35,874 nt of DNA. Source: Lujinxingia vulgaris (GTDB lineage: Bacteria > Myxococcota_A > Bradymonadia > Bradymonadales > Bradymonadaceae). The notes below the pieces were generated by a model that saw only the letters and a program-made list of their open reading frames with translations, ran no database searches and had not been told where the DNA came from. The stretch's first letter is position 1, and each line of letters begins with the position of its first letter. The stretch covers positions 1 through 35,874 of the forward strand of contig NZ_VOSL01000136.1 in the NCBI RefSeq assembly GCF_007997005.1, read 5' to 3'. A program made the position numbers and the translations under genes. Below, in pieces: positions 7,243 to 14,685 of this stretch.

Positions 7243-8760
7243 ATGACCACGACTTTCTTCCGATTTCTTTCGCCCCGGCGACTCGCCATCCTGGCGACGC
7301 TGCTGCTGACCTCCATCGCCTTCACCGGCTGCATCCTCGAAGAGAGCGATCGGGCGCATACTCCCGGCTCGGTGCTCAAGCAGGGCGCCACAAAGCAGGC
7401 CCCCGCCGAGCAGGTCGCCTTCACCCTGGAAGCCCACATCACAGGCTACAAAGGCGTCGGTGGTGCCATCGACGGCCAGATCAACCCGGAGCTCAAGGTC
7501 AAACCCGGCAGCGAAGTCACCATCACCCTCATCAACAAAGAGGCGATGGCCCACGACATCGGCCTGGAGAGCGCCGGCACCAAGAGCGACGCCATCATGA
7601 AGGTCGATGAGACCACCACCTTCACTTTTGTGGCTACCGCCAGCGACACCTACTACTGCACCATCCCGGGCCACCGTCAGGCCGGCATGGTGGGCAAGCT
7701 CACCGTCGAAGGCGCGGCGGCGGCCCCCGAGATGGTGGCCACGGCCAACGCGCCGACGATGGCGCACCATGGTGGCGGCCCGGCCGCAGGCTTTGGCGCC
7801 GCGCTCAAGCCCGCCAAACGCGTGAGCATCGACGAGGTGGGCTGGGACGCCTCCGACATCCCCGCCCCTCTCAACCGCACGCGCCCTGAGAAGGTTGAGT
7901 TTGTGATCGAGACCGAAGAGGTCATCGCCGAGATCGAAGACGGCACCACCTTCGAGCTGTGGACCTACAACGGCAAAGTCCCCGGCCCCATGCTCCGCGT
8001 GATGGAAGGCGACGATGTGGTCATCCACCTCGACAACCACGAGTCGAGCCTGATGCCGCACTCGATTGACTTCCACTCGGCCACCGGCCCTGGCGGCGGC
8101 GCGGTCTACCTGCAGGTTCCTCCCGGTGAGCGTCGCTCGCTGCAGTTCAAGGCGCTCAAAGCCGGCATCTACGTCTACCACTGCGCCACCCCGCACATCC
8201 CCACGCATATGGCGCGCGGCATGTACGGACTCATCCTGGTGGAACCCCCGGGAGGCCTACCTGAAGTCGACCACGAGTACTACGTCGTCCAGGGCGAATA
8301 CTACACCAACGCTCGCCCCGGCACCGACGGCCACATGGAGGAAGATGGCGAGCGCCTGCTCGACGAGCTCCCCACCTACGTGCTTCTCAACGGCCGCGTA
8401 GGCTCGATCACCGGCGACCGCGCCATGAAGGCGGAAGTTGGCGACACCCTGCGCATCTTCTTCGGCGTCGGCGGCCCCAACCTTCACAGCGCCTTCCACG
8501 TGATTGGGGAGATCTTCGACCGGGTCTACCCCGAAGGTGCGCTCTTGAACGAGCCGCTGCTCAACGTGCAGACCACCTCGGTGCCTCCGGGCGGCGCGAC
8601 GATGGTGGAGTTCGAGGTCGACTACCCGGGCAGCTACCTGCTCGTCGACCACGCCCTGAGCCGCCTCGATAAGGGTGCCGTCGGCATCCTGGAGGTCAGC
8701 GGCGAAGCCGACGAGAGCATCTTCAAAGGCCTCGACGGGCTGCCTCCCGCCGGTCACTGA
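7243..8760 (+). CDS. nirK: Copper-containing nitrite reductase with N-terminal cupredoxin domain, predicted lipoprotein
   Basis: Periplasmic reduction of nitrite to nitric oxide. ATG 7243 has GGAGG 6 nt upstream, giving 505 residues; an in-frame TTG at 7237 abuts the ribosome binding site. A signal peptide ends in A-F-T-G-C (Cys30), suggesting lipidation. Domain 1 (about 45-160) is a cupredoxin with a full type 1 copper set: His104, Cys139, His144, Met149. Domains 2-3 form the NirK core: type 1 ligands His273, Cys314, His322, Met327; type 2 ligands His278, His313, His470; catalytic Asp276 and His419. A fused electron-donor cupredoxin at the N-terminus is known from Hyphomicrobium NirK. First of a rightward set with an Sco-like chaperone. 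A laccase-like multicopper oxidase is less likely, as the NirK catalytic pair is present. Confidence 0.9.
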   Translation: MTTTFFRFLSPRRLAILATLLLTSIAFTGCILEESDRAHTPGSVLKQGATKQAPAEQVAFTLEAHITGYKGVGGAIDGQINPELKVKPGSEVTITLINKEAMAHDIGLESAGTKSDAIMKVDETTTFTFVATASDTYYCTIPGHRQAGMVGKLTVEGAAAAPEMVATANAPTMAHHGGGPAAGFGAALKPAKRVSIDEVGWDASDIPAPLNRTRPEKVEFVIETEEVIAEIEDGTTFELWTYNGKVPGPMLRVMEGDDVVIHLDNHESSLMPHSIDFHSATGPGGGAVYLQVPPGERRSLQFKALKAGIYVYHCATPHIPTHMARGMYGLILVEPPGGLPEVDHEYYVVQGEYYTNARPGTDGHMEEDGERLLDELPTYVLLNGRVGSITGDRAMKAEVGDTLRIFFGVGGPNLHSAFHVIGEIFDRVYPEGALLNEPLLNVQTTSVPPGGATMVEFEVDYPGSYLLVDHALSRLDKGAVGILEVSGEADESIFKGLDGLPPAGH

Positions 8761-8766
8761 CCCCCT

Positions 8767-8796
8767 GCCCCCCGGGCCGCTCGCGGCCCGGGGGGC
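8767..8796 (+). terminator. Strong GC hairpin after nirK, no T-tract
   Basis: A perfect 13-bp stem (8767-8779 with 8784-8796) closed by a CTCG tetraloop begins 6 nt after the nirK stop. No run of T follows on either strand, so it may weaken rather than end transcription, or protect the nirK mRNA 3' end. This would set nirK expression above that of the downstream chaperone. Confidence 0.55.
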
Positions 8797-8892
8797 AAAG
8801 CACCGACTCTTCCCCCTCACCGAGCTCCGCCATGACCTGGCCCCCCACGCCACACCGACCTCTCAGCCCCACCCGCCGCGCCGGAGGCTCCC

Positions 8893-9906
8893 ATGACCGC
8901 CGAACTTCTCCCCGACCCCATCGCCCCGACACATGACCCGGCGCGCCCCGCTTCCCCCTCCTTCCTGACGCGTCGTAGCCTCCTGATCACCGCCGCGTTG
9001 CTCGTCTTCGGTGGCCTTAGCGCCATCATCTTCAACAGCGCGCTGGTTGCCGATGACGCCGACGCGCCGGCCGCCACCGCCGAGGCGCCCCACACTCTGC
9101 GCGGCATCCACTACAACCCGCCCCGGCTCGCACCGGCGCTGCACGGCGTCGACCACAACGCCAAAGCCTTCTCGCTCAAGCGCCAGCCCCACCCCCTGGC
9201 GATGGTCTTCTTCGGCTACGTCAGCTGCCTGGACGTCTGCCCCACCAACCTCAAGAAGTTTGAGAAGATCGAAGAGAACCTGGGCCCGGACGCCGATCAG
9301 GTGCAGTTTCTCTTTGTGACCATCGACCCCGAGAAAGAGACGCCCGAAGAGCTCCGCGCCTACCTGGGGCACTACAGGGGCGAGATCGTGGGGCTCACCG
9401 CCCGCGAGGGGGAGGATATGCAGCCTACCTACGATAACTGGGGCGTGGTCCGCCGCCGCGTCGAGCTCGAAAAGCCCATCGCCGGTCGCGACTACAAATG
9501 GGATCACAGCGGGCAGATCTACCTGGTGATGGATGGCGAGCGCATCGCGGTGAGCTACCCCTACGGCACCTCGGTGGAGGCGATGACCGACGATGTGCGC
9601 GCGCTGCTCAAAGACCCCTCGCTGGGCCAGCGTTTGCCGGAGGTCGGCGAGGTCCGCGACGTCTCGATTGAGGCCGGTTCGTATACGCGGGCTGCCCAGC
9701 AGAACCCCACGCTTCCCTCCTACCTGCGTGTCAACGTGGGCGACGCCATCCGCTGGAAGAACGACGACTACATGTACCACTTCGTCGGCGACATCTCGCT
9801 GGCGCCCGGCCAGTCCGCGCTCCAGAAGTTCGACGAACCGGGTGATTTCTACTTTGGGTGTACGGCGGTGCCGCAGGAGGTGATCCGAATCCGGGTCTTC
9901 GAGTAA
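8893..9906 (+). CDS. Sco1/SenC-type copper chaperone fused to a cupredoxin-like C-terminal domain
   Basis: Membrane-anchored periplasmic protein of 337 residues; ATG with GGAGG 5 nt upstream. One hydrophobic helix (about residues 29-47) acts as uncleaved anchor. The thioredoxin-like Sco domain (about 70-240) has the copper-binding C-L-D-V-C (Cys112, Cys116) and the distal His205 in D-H-S-G. The remaining 90 residues form a second module with cupredoxin features: V-N-V-G-D-x-I-R-W-K-N, then H296 and C323 in F-Y-F-G-C. The usual His and Met after the cysteine are absent, so a classical type 1 copper site cannot form. Sco proteins deliver copper to the CuA site of oxidases; beside nirK, loading of its copper sites is a reasonable inference. 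It follows nirK by 132 bp containing a hairpin. Confidence 0.88.
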   Translation: MTAELLPDPIAPTHDPARPASPSFLTRRSLLITAALLVFGGLSAIIFNSALVADDADAPAATAEAPHTLRGIHYNPPRLAPALHGVDHNAKAFSLKRQPHPLAMVFFGYVSCLDVCPTNLKKFEKIEENLGPDADQVQFLFVTIDPEKETPEELRAYLGHYRGEIVGLTAREGEDMQPTYDNWGVVRRRVELEKPIAGRDYKWDHSGQIYLVMDGERIAVSYPYGTSVEAMTDDVRALLKDPSLGQRLPEVGEVRDVSIEAGSYTRAAQQNPTLPSYLRVNVGDAIRWKNDDYMYHFVGDISLAPGQSALQKFDEPGDFYFGCTAVPQEVIRIRVFE

Positions 9907-9959
9907 GGTAGCGCGGTGACCTGTGAAGGATTCCTCTCACCGCTTGATGGAGATCTGTG

Positions 9960-10775
9960 ATGACATCGCCCCTTTTTCGCCTCTGCCCCGGCGCGCTGAC
10001 CTTGATTCTGGCTGGCGCGCTGGCCTGCTCTGGCCCCTCGACCATGGAGAAGGCCGAGGCGTCGGTGGTCGACGACTCTGCTCAGGCCGTTGTGGCCGAC
10101 GATGATGAACCCGCCGTCGAAGACGGCGCCACCGAAGAGCCCGCTGTGACTGAGCACGACTCGCACGACCACGCCGAGAACGCCCCCGGGCACCACGACC
10201 ACGCCTTTAAAAACCCCGAAGACTACGTCGATCGCTGGAACAGCCCCGAGCGCGACCTCTGGCAACGTCCCGCCGCAGTGGTCGAAGCCATGCAGATCGA
10301 GCCGGGCATGCATGTGGCCGACATTGGCGCGGGCACCGGCTACTTCATCCCGCACCTCATCGGCCAGGTCGGCCCCGAGGGCCTTGTCTACGCCGTCGAC
10401 ATGGAAGACGCGATGCTGCGCTACATCGACGATGAGGCCGAGGCCCGCGGCTGGGTCAACGTGGAGACGGTCGAGGCCCGCGCCGACGCCTCGGGGCTTG
10501 AGCCCGAGTCGGTCGACCGCATCTTAAGCGTCAACACCTGGCACCATATCCCCGAGCGCGAAGCCTACGCCCGCCACCTCGCCTCGCGCCTTCGACCGGG
10601 CGGCTCGGTGTGGATCGTCGACTACGACAAAGAGTCCCCCCAGGGCCCCCCCGCCCAACACCGCATGACGCCCGAGCAGATCATCGCCGAACTTGAGGCC
10701 GGAGGCTTTGAAGCCGAGCTTCACGAGCTTCAGCTCGAGCGGCAATTTCTGGTCGTGGGTCGACTTCCCGAGTGA
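9960..10775 (+). CDS. Class I SAM-dependent methyltransferase-fold lipoprotein with His-rich linker
   Basis: 271 residues from the ATG at 9960 (GGAG 7 nt upstream; a GTG at 9957 is closer to it). A signal peptide ends in L-A-G-A-L-A-C (Cys23), a good lipobox. An acidic linker then leads to a His-rich stretch (H-D-S-H-D-H and H-H-D-H, about residues 63-82) that could hold metal. The rest is a Rossmann methyltransferase: motif I V-A-D-I-G-A-G-T-G-Y-F, acidic motif II A-V-D-M-E-D, post-I region R-A-D-A-S, and W-H-H-I-P. A lipoprotein would sit outside the cytoplasm, where no S-adenosylmethionine supply is known, so either the lipobox is not used or the fold has another role. It ends the nirK set, 53 bp after the Sco gene; periplasmic metal binding is a guess. 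Confidence 0.82.
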   Translation: MTSPLFRLCPGALTLILAGALACSGPSTMEKAEASVVDDSAQAVVADDDEPAVEDGATEEPAVTEHDSHDHAENAPGHHDHAFKNPEDYVDRWNSPERDLWQRPAAVVEAMQIEPGMHVADIGAGTGYFIPHLIGQVGPEGLVYAVDMEDAMLRYIDDEAEARGWVNVETVEARADASGLEPESVDRILSVNTWHHIPEREAYARHLASRLRPGGSVWIVDYDKESPQGPPAQHRMTPEQIIAELEAGGFEAELHELQLERQFLVVGRLPE

Positions 10776-10830
10776 GCCGTCCGGGGGGGCAGGCAACCTC
10801 CAGGTACATGCTGCCGTCCCCCTCTTCGAC

Positions 10831-10848
10831 GTGACAGCCGCGTGACAG
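10831..10848. promoter_or_regulatory. Direct repeat GTGACAG x2 with 11-bp period
   Basis: GTGACAG occurs at 10831-10837 and 10842-10848, one helical turn apart, in the 211-bp gap before the oxygenase gene, about 140 bp upstream of its start. Such spaced half-sites can be regulator binding sites. No further support is visible; the rest of the gap shows no gene or terminator. Confidence 0.25.
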
Positions 10849-10986
10849 ACCCTCTCCGGCGGCGCGCCCTCCCTTGCGTTTGTCTCACCATCTGGTAAGT
10901 GTTCCTGCCCAGCACCCCCGCGCCGCCCTCCCCGCGGCACAAACGCCTCTTATGGCCCCCGCGCCAAACCCCTCGGAGTTGCTGTC

Positions 10987-11937
10987 ATGGCAAAGGAACA
11001 GACCATCCCCGTTGTCGACCTTCGCGATTACACCCACGGCGACGAAGCCACCCGCCAGGCCTTCGTCAAAAAGATCGGTGACGCTCTCAAAGAGCTGGGC
11101 TTCGTTGCCGTTGAAGGCCACGGCGTCGACACCGACCTCCTCTACGAAAATTACGACCTCTTCGAAGCGTTCTTTGCCCTCGACGACGACACCAAGCGCC
11201 GCTACGAGTCCCCCGAGACCGGTCGTCAGCGCGGCTACACCTCGTTTGGCGTCGAGCACGCCAAAAACAACGAAAAAGCCGACCTCAAAGAGTTCTGGCA
11301 CCTGGGCCGCGACCTTCCCGCCGACCACCCCATGGCCGAGCGTATCCAGAAAAACGTCTGGCCCGAAGAGGTCCCCAAACTTCGCGAGAAGGCGCAGGAG
11401 CTCTACCAGGCCATGGAAAACTCCGCCGAGACGATGCTCAAGGCGATCTCCCTCTACCTGGGTCAGGAAGAGAGCTTCCTCCCCAACATGATCAAGGATG
11501 GAAACTCCATCATCCGCGTCATTCACTACCCGGTCTGCGACGGTTTTGATGAGCCCGGCACCATGCGCGCCGCCGAGCACGAAGACATCAACCTGATTAC
11601 GCTGCTTCCCGAAGCCACCCAGTCCGGTCTGGAGCTTCTGGAGCGCGACGGCACCTGGCGCCCCATCCACGCCATCAAGGGTCAGATGATCGTCGACTCC
11701 GGTGACATGCTCGCCCGCATCACCAACAACAAGCTCCCCTCGACCACCCACCGCGTGGTCAACCCGGAGGGCGACGCCACCAGCCGCTACTCCATGCCTT
11801 TCTTCGTGCACCCGCACCCCGACTACGTGCTCAAGGTGCTCGACACCTGCCTCGACGAAGGCGAAGAGCCGGCCAGCGAGCCCATCACCGCCGAAGAGTT
11901 CCTCTTTGAGCGCCTGCGTGAGATCGGGCTGAAGTAA
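10987..11937 (+). CDS. Isopenicillin N synthase-family Fe(II)/2-oxoglutarate-dependent oxygenase
   Basis: Cytoplasmic non-heme iron oxygenase of 316 residues, close to the family's usual 310-340. The N-terminal DIOX_N region starts with I-P-V-V-D-L-R-D, typical of the family. The iron triad is His198-x-Asp200 (E-H-E-D-I-N) and His255 (T-T-H-R-V-V-N-P); the 2-oxoglutarate-binding Arg267 and Ser269 are in the R-Y-S motif. GGAG lies 9 nt before the ATG. The gene stands alone, closed by a strong terminator 37 bp downstream. Relatives in bacteria hydroxylate or desaturate small molecules (gibberellin-, flavonoid- or ethylene-forming-like enzymes in annotation), but the substrate cannot be told. 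No secondary-metabolite genes are adjacent. Confidence 0.9.
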   Translation: MAKEQTIPVVDLRDYTHGDEATRQAFVKKIGDALKELGFVAVEGHGVDTDLLYENYDLFEAFFALDDDTKRRYESPETGRQRGYTSFGVEHAKNNEKADLKEFWHLGRDLPADHPMAERIQKNVWPEEVPKLREKAQELYQAMENSAETMLKAISLYLGQEESFLPNMIKDGNSIIRVIHYPVCDGFDEPGTMRAAEHEDINLITLLPEATQSGLELLERDGTWRPIHAIKGQMIVDSGDMLARITNNKLPSTTHRVVNPEGDATSRYSMPFFVHPHPDYVLKVLDTCLDEGEEPASEPITAEEFLFERLREIGLK

Positions 11938-11974
11938 GGCCGCCTCATCCCCTGCACCCGGAGGGGCGTCGCAA

Positions 11975-12010
11975 GAAAAGGCCGCGAGCTCGCTCGCGGC
12001 CTTTTCTTTT
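11975..12010 (+). terminator. Rho-independent terminator after the oxygenase gene
   Basis: A perfect 14-bp stem (11975-11988 with 11993-12006) with a CTCG loop, followed by TTTT at 12007-12010. The A-tract at the 5' side of the stem would also give U residues on the opposite strand, but no gene converges here. Confidence 0.9.
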
Positions 12011-12202
12011 GCCCGCGACGCGCAGCCAGCCAGCCAGACAGCCTCCACACACTCGCCACTCTTGACGCTGCCCCCTTTGTCCTCTTATCTGGCCCACGCT
12101 AGGATACGCCTGATCCGCCCCGGCGGCCGCCGCGCCACCGGGGCCCCAAGAAATGCTTCCCATCCCGGGGGCCACCTGGCCGCCTTATTCTGGAGACACA
12201 CC

Positions 12203-13972
12203 ATGCAACGTCTACTCATCCTCCTCTTCGCCCTGGCCGCGCTCCTCATTGCGCCGGCCTGCGACGGGTGCGGCTCCAAAAAAGGAGCCATCCCCGCCTC
12301 CGCCCAGGATCGCATCACCCAGCTCTCCGAGCAGCTCCCCTTGAGCACCGACGCGCTTATCATCGCTCCCAAACTCGATGAGACCCGCGAAGCCCTCGAC
12401 ATCGTCATGCGCCGCACCGAAGCCTTCAACCCGGCGGTGCGCATGATCGAATCGCAGATTCAGCGCGAGTGGGGCATCAAGCTCAACGACCCCGAGAGCT
12501 GGAAGCGCGCCGGCATCACCCCCGACGGCTCCCTGATGGTGGCCATGGTCGTCAACCGACCGGTGCTGGTGACCTACGTCGCCGACAAGCAGGCTTTTGA
12601 GAGCGTCTTCGTCGAGCGCCTGCGCAAGACCTTTGAGATCACCGAGCCGGTGCGCAACGAGAAGATGGGCAAGACCTCGCTGAAGATCAGCGGCAAGTCC
12701 GGCGGGCTGGAGCTGGCCTGGTTCTACAAAGACAACATCGCCTTCGTGGCGCTCCCGGCCTTCGACGCCATCGAAGCGCTCGAAGAAGGCACCGCGCTGG
12801 CCATCGCCACCCAGATCCAGACCACCGCGGCCGAAGAGTCCCTCGGAAAGAGCGCCCCCTTCATGGCGTTTCGCGACAACCTGGCAAAGGACCTCCCCTT
12901 GAGCGTCTACGTCGATCCGGACCGCTACCTGGCCCGCGTGGAGCAGGCGCCCAACCCCAACCCCACGCCGGTCGACGAGCTCATTGAGCAGGTCGCGCTC
13001 TTCTCCCAGAACAACGCCGAAGGTGCGGGCGTGGGCCTGATCGCCACAGACACCCGCATTCAGCTCAAAGCGTACGCCGGCGGCAACGAAGAGCTCGTCA
13101 AGAAGGCCCGCGAGGCCTACCTCAGCCAGATGGAGGCCGACTGGGCCAACCTTCTGACCAAGAACACCATGCTCGGCGTCCGCACCAGCTTCGATATGCC
13201 CAAAGCCTACCAGGCCTTCCTCGACGGGCTGCCCGAAGAGAACAGCCGCGCCATCCGCCGCAACCTCGTGGAGATGGGCCGTAACTACAACCTCAACCTC
13301 GAAGACGACGTCATCGCCGCGATGACCGGCCACTCCCTCATCGCCTTCTACGGCATCGGTACCCGCCAGCTGATGGGAGCCCTGGGCCAGGGCGCCCCCA
13401 TCCAGCAGATCATGAGCGTGCTCTCGGCCAGCGGCCTGCTTATCTCCGCCGACTTCAGCGAGCAGCGCAAACTCGAAGCCCTCGTCGACAGCCTGGGCCA
13501 GTTCGCCACCGGCTACGCCGAGCTCCGCCCCCTCAACTACAAGGGAGCGCCCGTCGACGATGCCCGCGTGCTCGTCCCGGCGAACCTCAACGCGCTACCC
13601 GCACGCCTCTTCCAGCGCGGCGACAACCTCACCATCGCCGCCGCCGGCATGGGCGAAGACGCCGTCTACGAGTACTTGAGCGGCAAGCGCGATGAGCCCG
13701 CCCTCAAAGACGTCGAAGGCCTCGACCTCGGCGCCCGCTTCGCCTCCGAGAAGAACCTCAACGGCCTCTACTTCAACTTCGAGCGCCTGCGCGAGAACTT
13801 CGGGTCGATGCCCATGATCGGGAACGTCATCAGCACCCTCGATCCCCTCCAGGAGCTTCTGCTCGAGGTCGCCGTCGAAGAAGAAGGCCTCTTCGCCACG
13901 GCCTCCCTCGACTTCGTCGCCCCCCTGCCCGAGCCGGGCACCCCCGCGGACGCCCCCGTCGAGCAGCCATGA
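12203..13972 (+). CDS. Large lipoprotein of unknown function, coupled to an ABC transporter
   Basis: 589 residues from the ATG at 12203, which has GGAG 7 nt upstream; the frame is open back to 12062 but the upstream part has no signal peptide. A short signal peptide ends in L-L-I-A-P-A-C (Cys20). The mature protein is soluble, acidic and repetitive in style: segments like A-L-V-D-S-L-G-Q and F-E-S-V-F-V-E-R-L-R-K recall DUF3352-type proteins that contain repeated alpha/beta units, but I am not certain of the family. Its stop overlaps the start of the ATPase gene (ATGA), so the two are translationally coupled. It is likely the extracytoplasmic partner of the MacB-like transporter. Confidence 0.75.
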   Translation: MQRLLILLFALAALLIAPACDGCGSKKGAIPASAQDRITQLSEQLPLSTDALIIAPKLDETREALDIVMRRTEAFNPAVRMIESQIQREWGIKLNDPESWKRAGITPDGSLMVAMVVNRPVLVTYVADKQAFESVFVERLRKTFEITEPVRNEKMGKTSLKISGKSGGLELAWFYKDNIAFVALPAFDAIEALEEGTALAIATQIQTTAAEESLGKSAPFMAFRDNLAKDLPLSVYVDPDRYLARVEQAPNPNPTPVDELIEQVALFSQNNAEGAGVGLIATDTRIQLKAYAGGNEELVKKAREAYLSQMEADWANLLTKNTMLGVRTSFDMPKAYQAFLDGLPEENSRAIRRNLVEMGRNYNLNLEDDVIAAMTGHSLIAFYGIGTRQLMGALGQGAPIQQIMSVLSASGLLISADFSEQRKLEALVDSLGQFATGYAELRPLNYKGAPVDDARVLVPANLNALPARLFQRGDNLTIAAAGMGEDAVYEYLSGKRDEPALKDVEGLDLGARFASEKNLNGLYFNFERLRENFGSMPMIGNVISTLDPLQELLLEVAVEEEGLFATASLDFVAPLPEPGTPADAPVEQP

Positions 13973-14685
13973 ACCTCGTCGTACACAACCTCACTCGCCA
14001 GTTTCACGCCGGCGAGCGCGAGGTCACCGCCCTCGACGCCATCACGTTGACGATCGAGGGCGGTGAGTTTGTGGCCATCGTCGGGCGCTCCGGAAGTGGC
14101 AAGACCACCCTCCTCAACGCCATCGGCGGGCTGGACACCGACTACCAGGGCAGCGTCACCCTGGGCGGCCCCGACGCCCCCGCCCTGCACACCCTCTCGG
14201 AGCGCGAGCTCGCTGCGACCCGCCAGCGCCACCTGGGCTATGTCTTTCAGCAGTTCAACCTGCTCAACCACCTCAGCGCCGCCGAGAACGTCGCGCTCCC
14301 CTCCTTCTTCGGCGGCGGCCTCTCCGCGGCAAACGCCCATCAGCGCGCCCTCAATCTCCTCGATAGCGTCGGCCTCAAGCACCTGGCTGACGCTCGCCCC
14401 CCGCAGCTCTCCGGCGGGCAGAAGCAGCGCGTGGCCATCGCGCGCGCCCTCTTCGCAGAGCCCGACATCTTGCTCTGCGACGAGCCCACCGGAAGCCTCG
14501 ACCGCGACACCGGTCTGCAGATCCTGGAGATCTTCGAGCGCCTCAACCGCGAGCAAGGCATCACCGTGATCCTGGTGACCCACGAGCAGCACGTGGCCGC
14601 CCGCGCTCGCCGCCGCGTGGTCCTCGACCAGGGCAAACTCGTCGAAGACGTCGCCCAGACCCCGCTCACCCCCGAGGTCGCGTGA
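13969..14685 (+). CDS. MacB/LolD-family ABC transporter ATP-binding protein
   Basis: 238 residues, the usual length for the LolD/MacB/FtsE type. Walker A G-R-S-G-S-G-K-T-T at residues 39-47, Q-loop F-Q-Q-F-N-L-L, signature L-S-G-G-Q-K-Q-R near 146, Walker B I-L-L-C-D-E-P-T-G-S-L-D near 167, and the H-loop V-T-H. The start overlaps the preceding lipoprotein gene by four bases (ATGA), and the stop overlaps the permease start (GTGA), so all three proteins are probably made in fixed proportion. These transporters do not move substrate through the membrane but drive mechanical work on periplasmic lipoproteins or partners. Confidence 0.93.
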   Translation: MNLVVHNLTRQFHAGEREVTALDAITLTIEGGEFVAIVGRSGSGKTTLLNAIGGLDTDYQGSVTLGGPDAPALHTLSERELAATRQRHLGYVFQQFNLLNHLSAAENVALPSFFGGGLSAANAHQRALNLLDSVGLKHLADARPPQLSGGQKQRVAIARALFAEPDILLCDEPTGSLDRDTGLQILEIFERLNREQGITVILVTHEQHVAARARRRVVLDQGKLVEDVAQTPLTPEVA

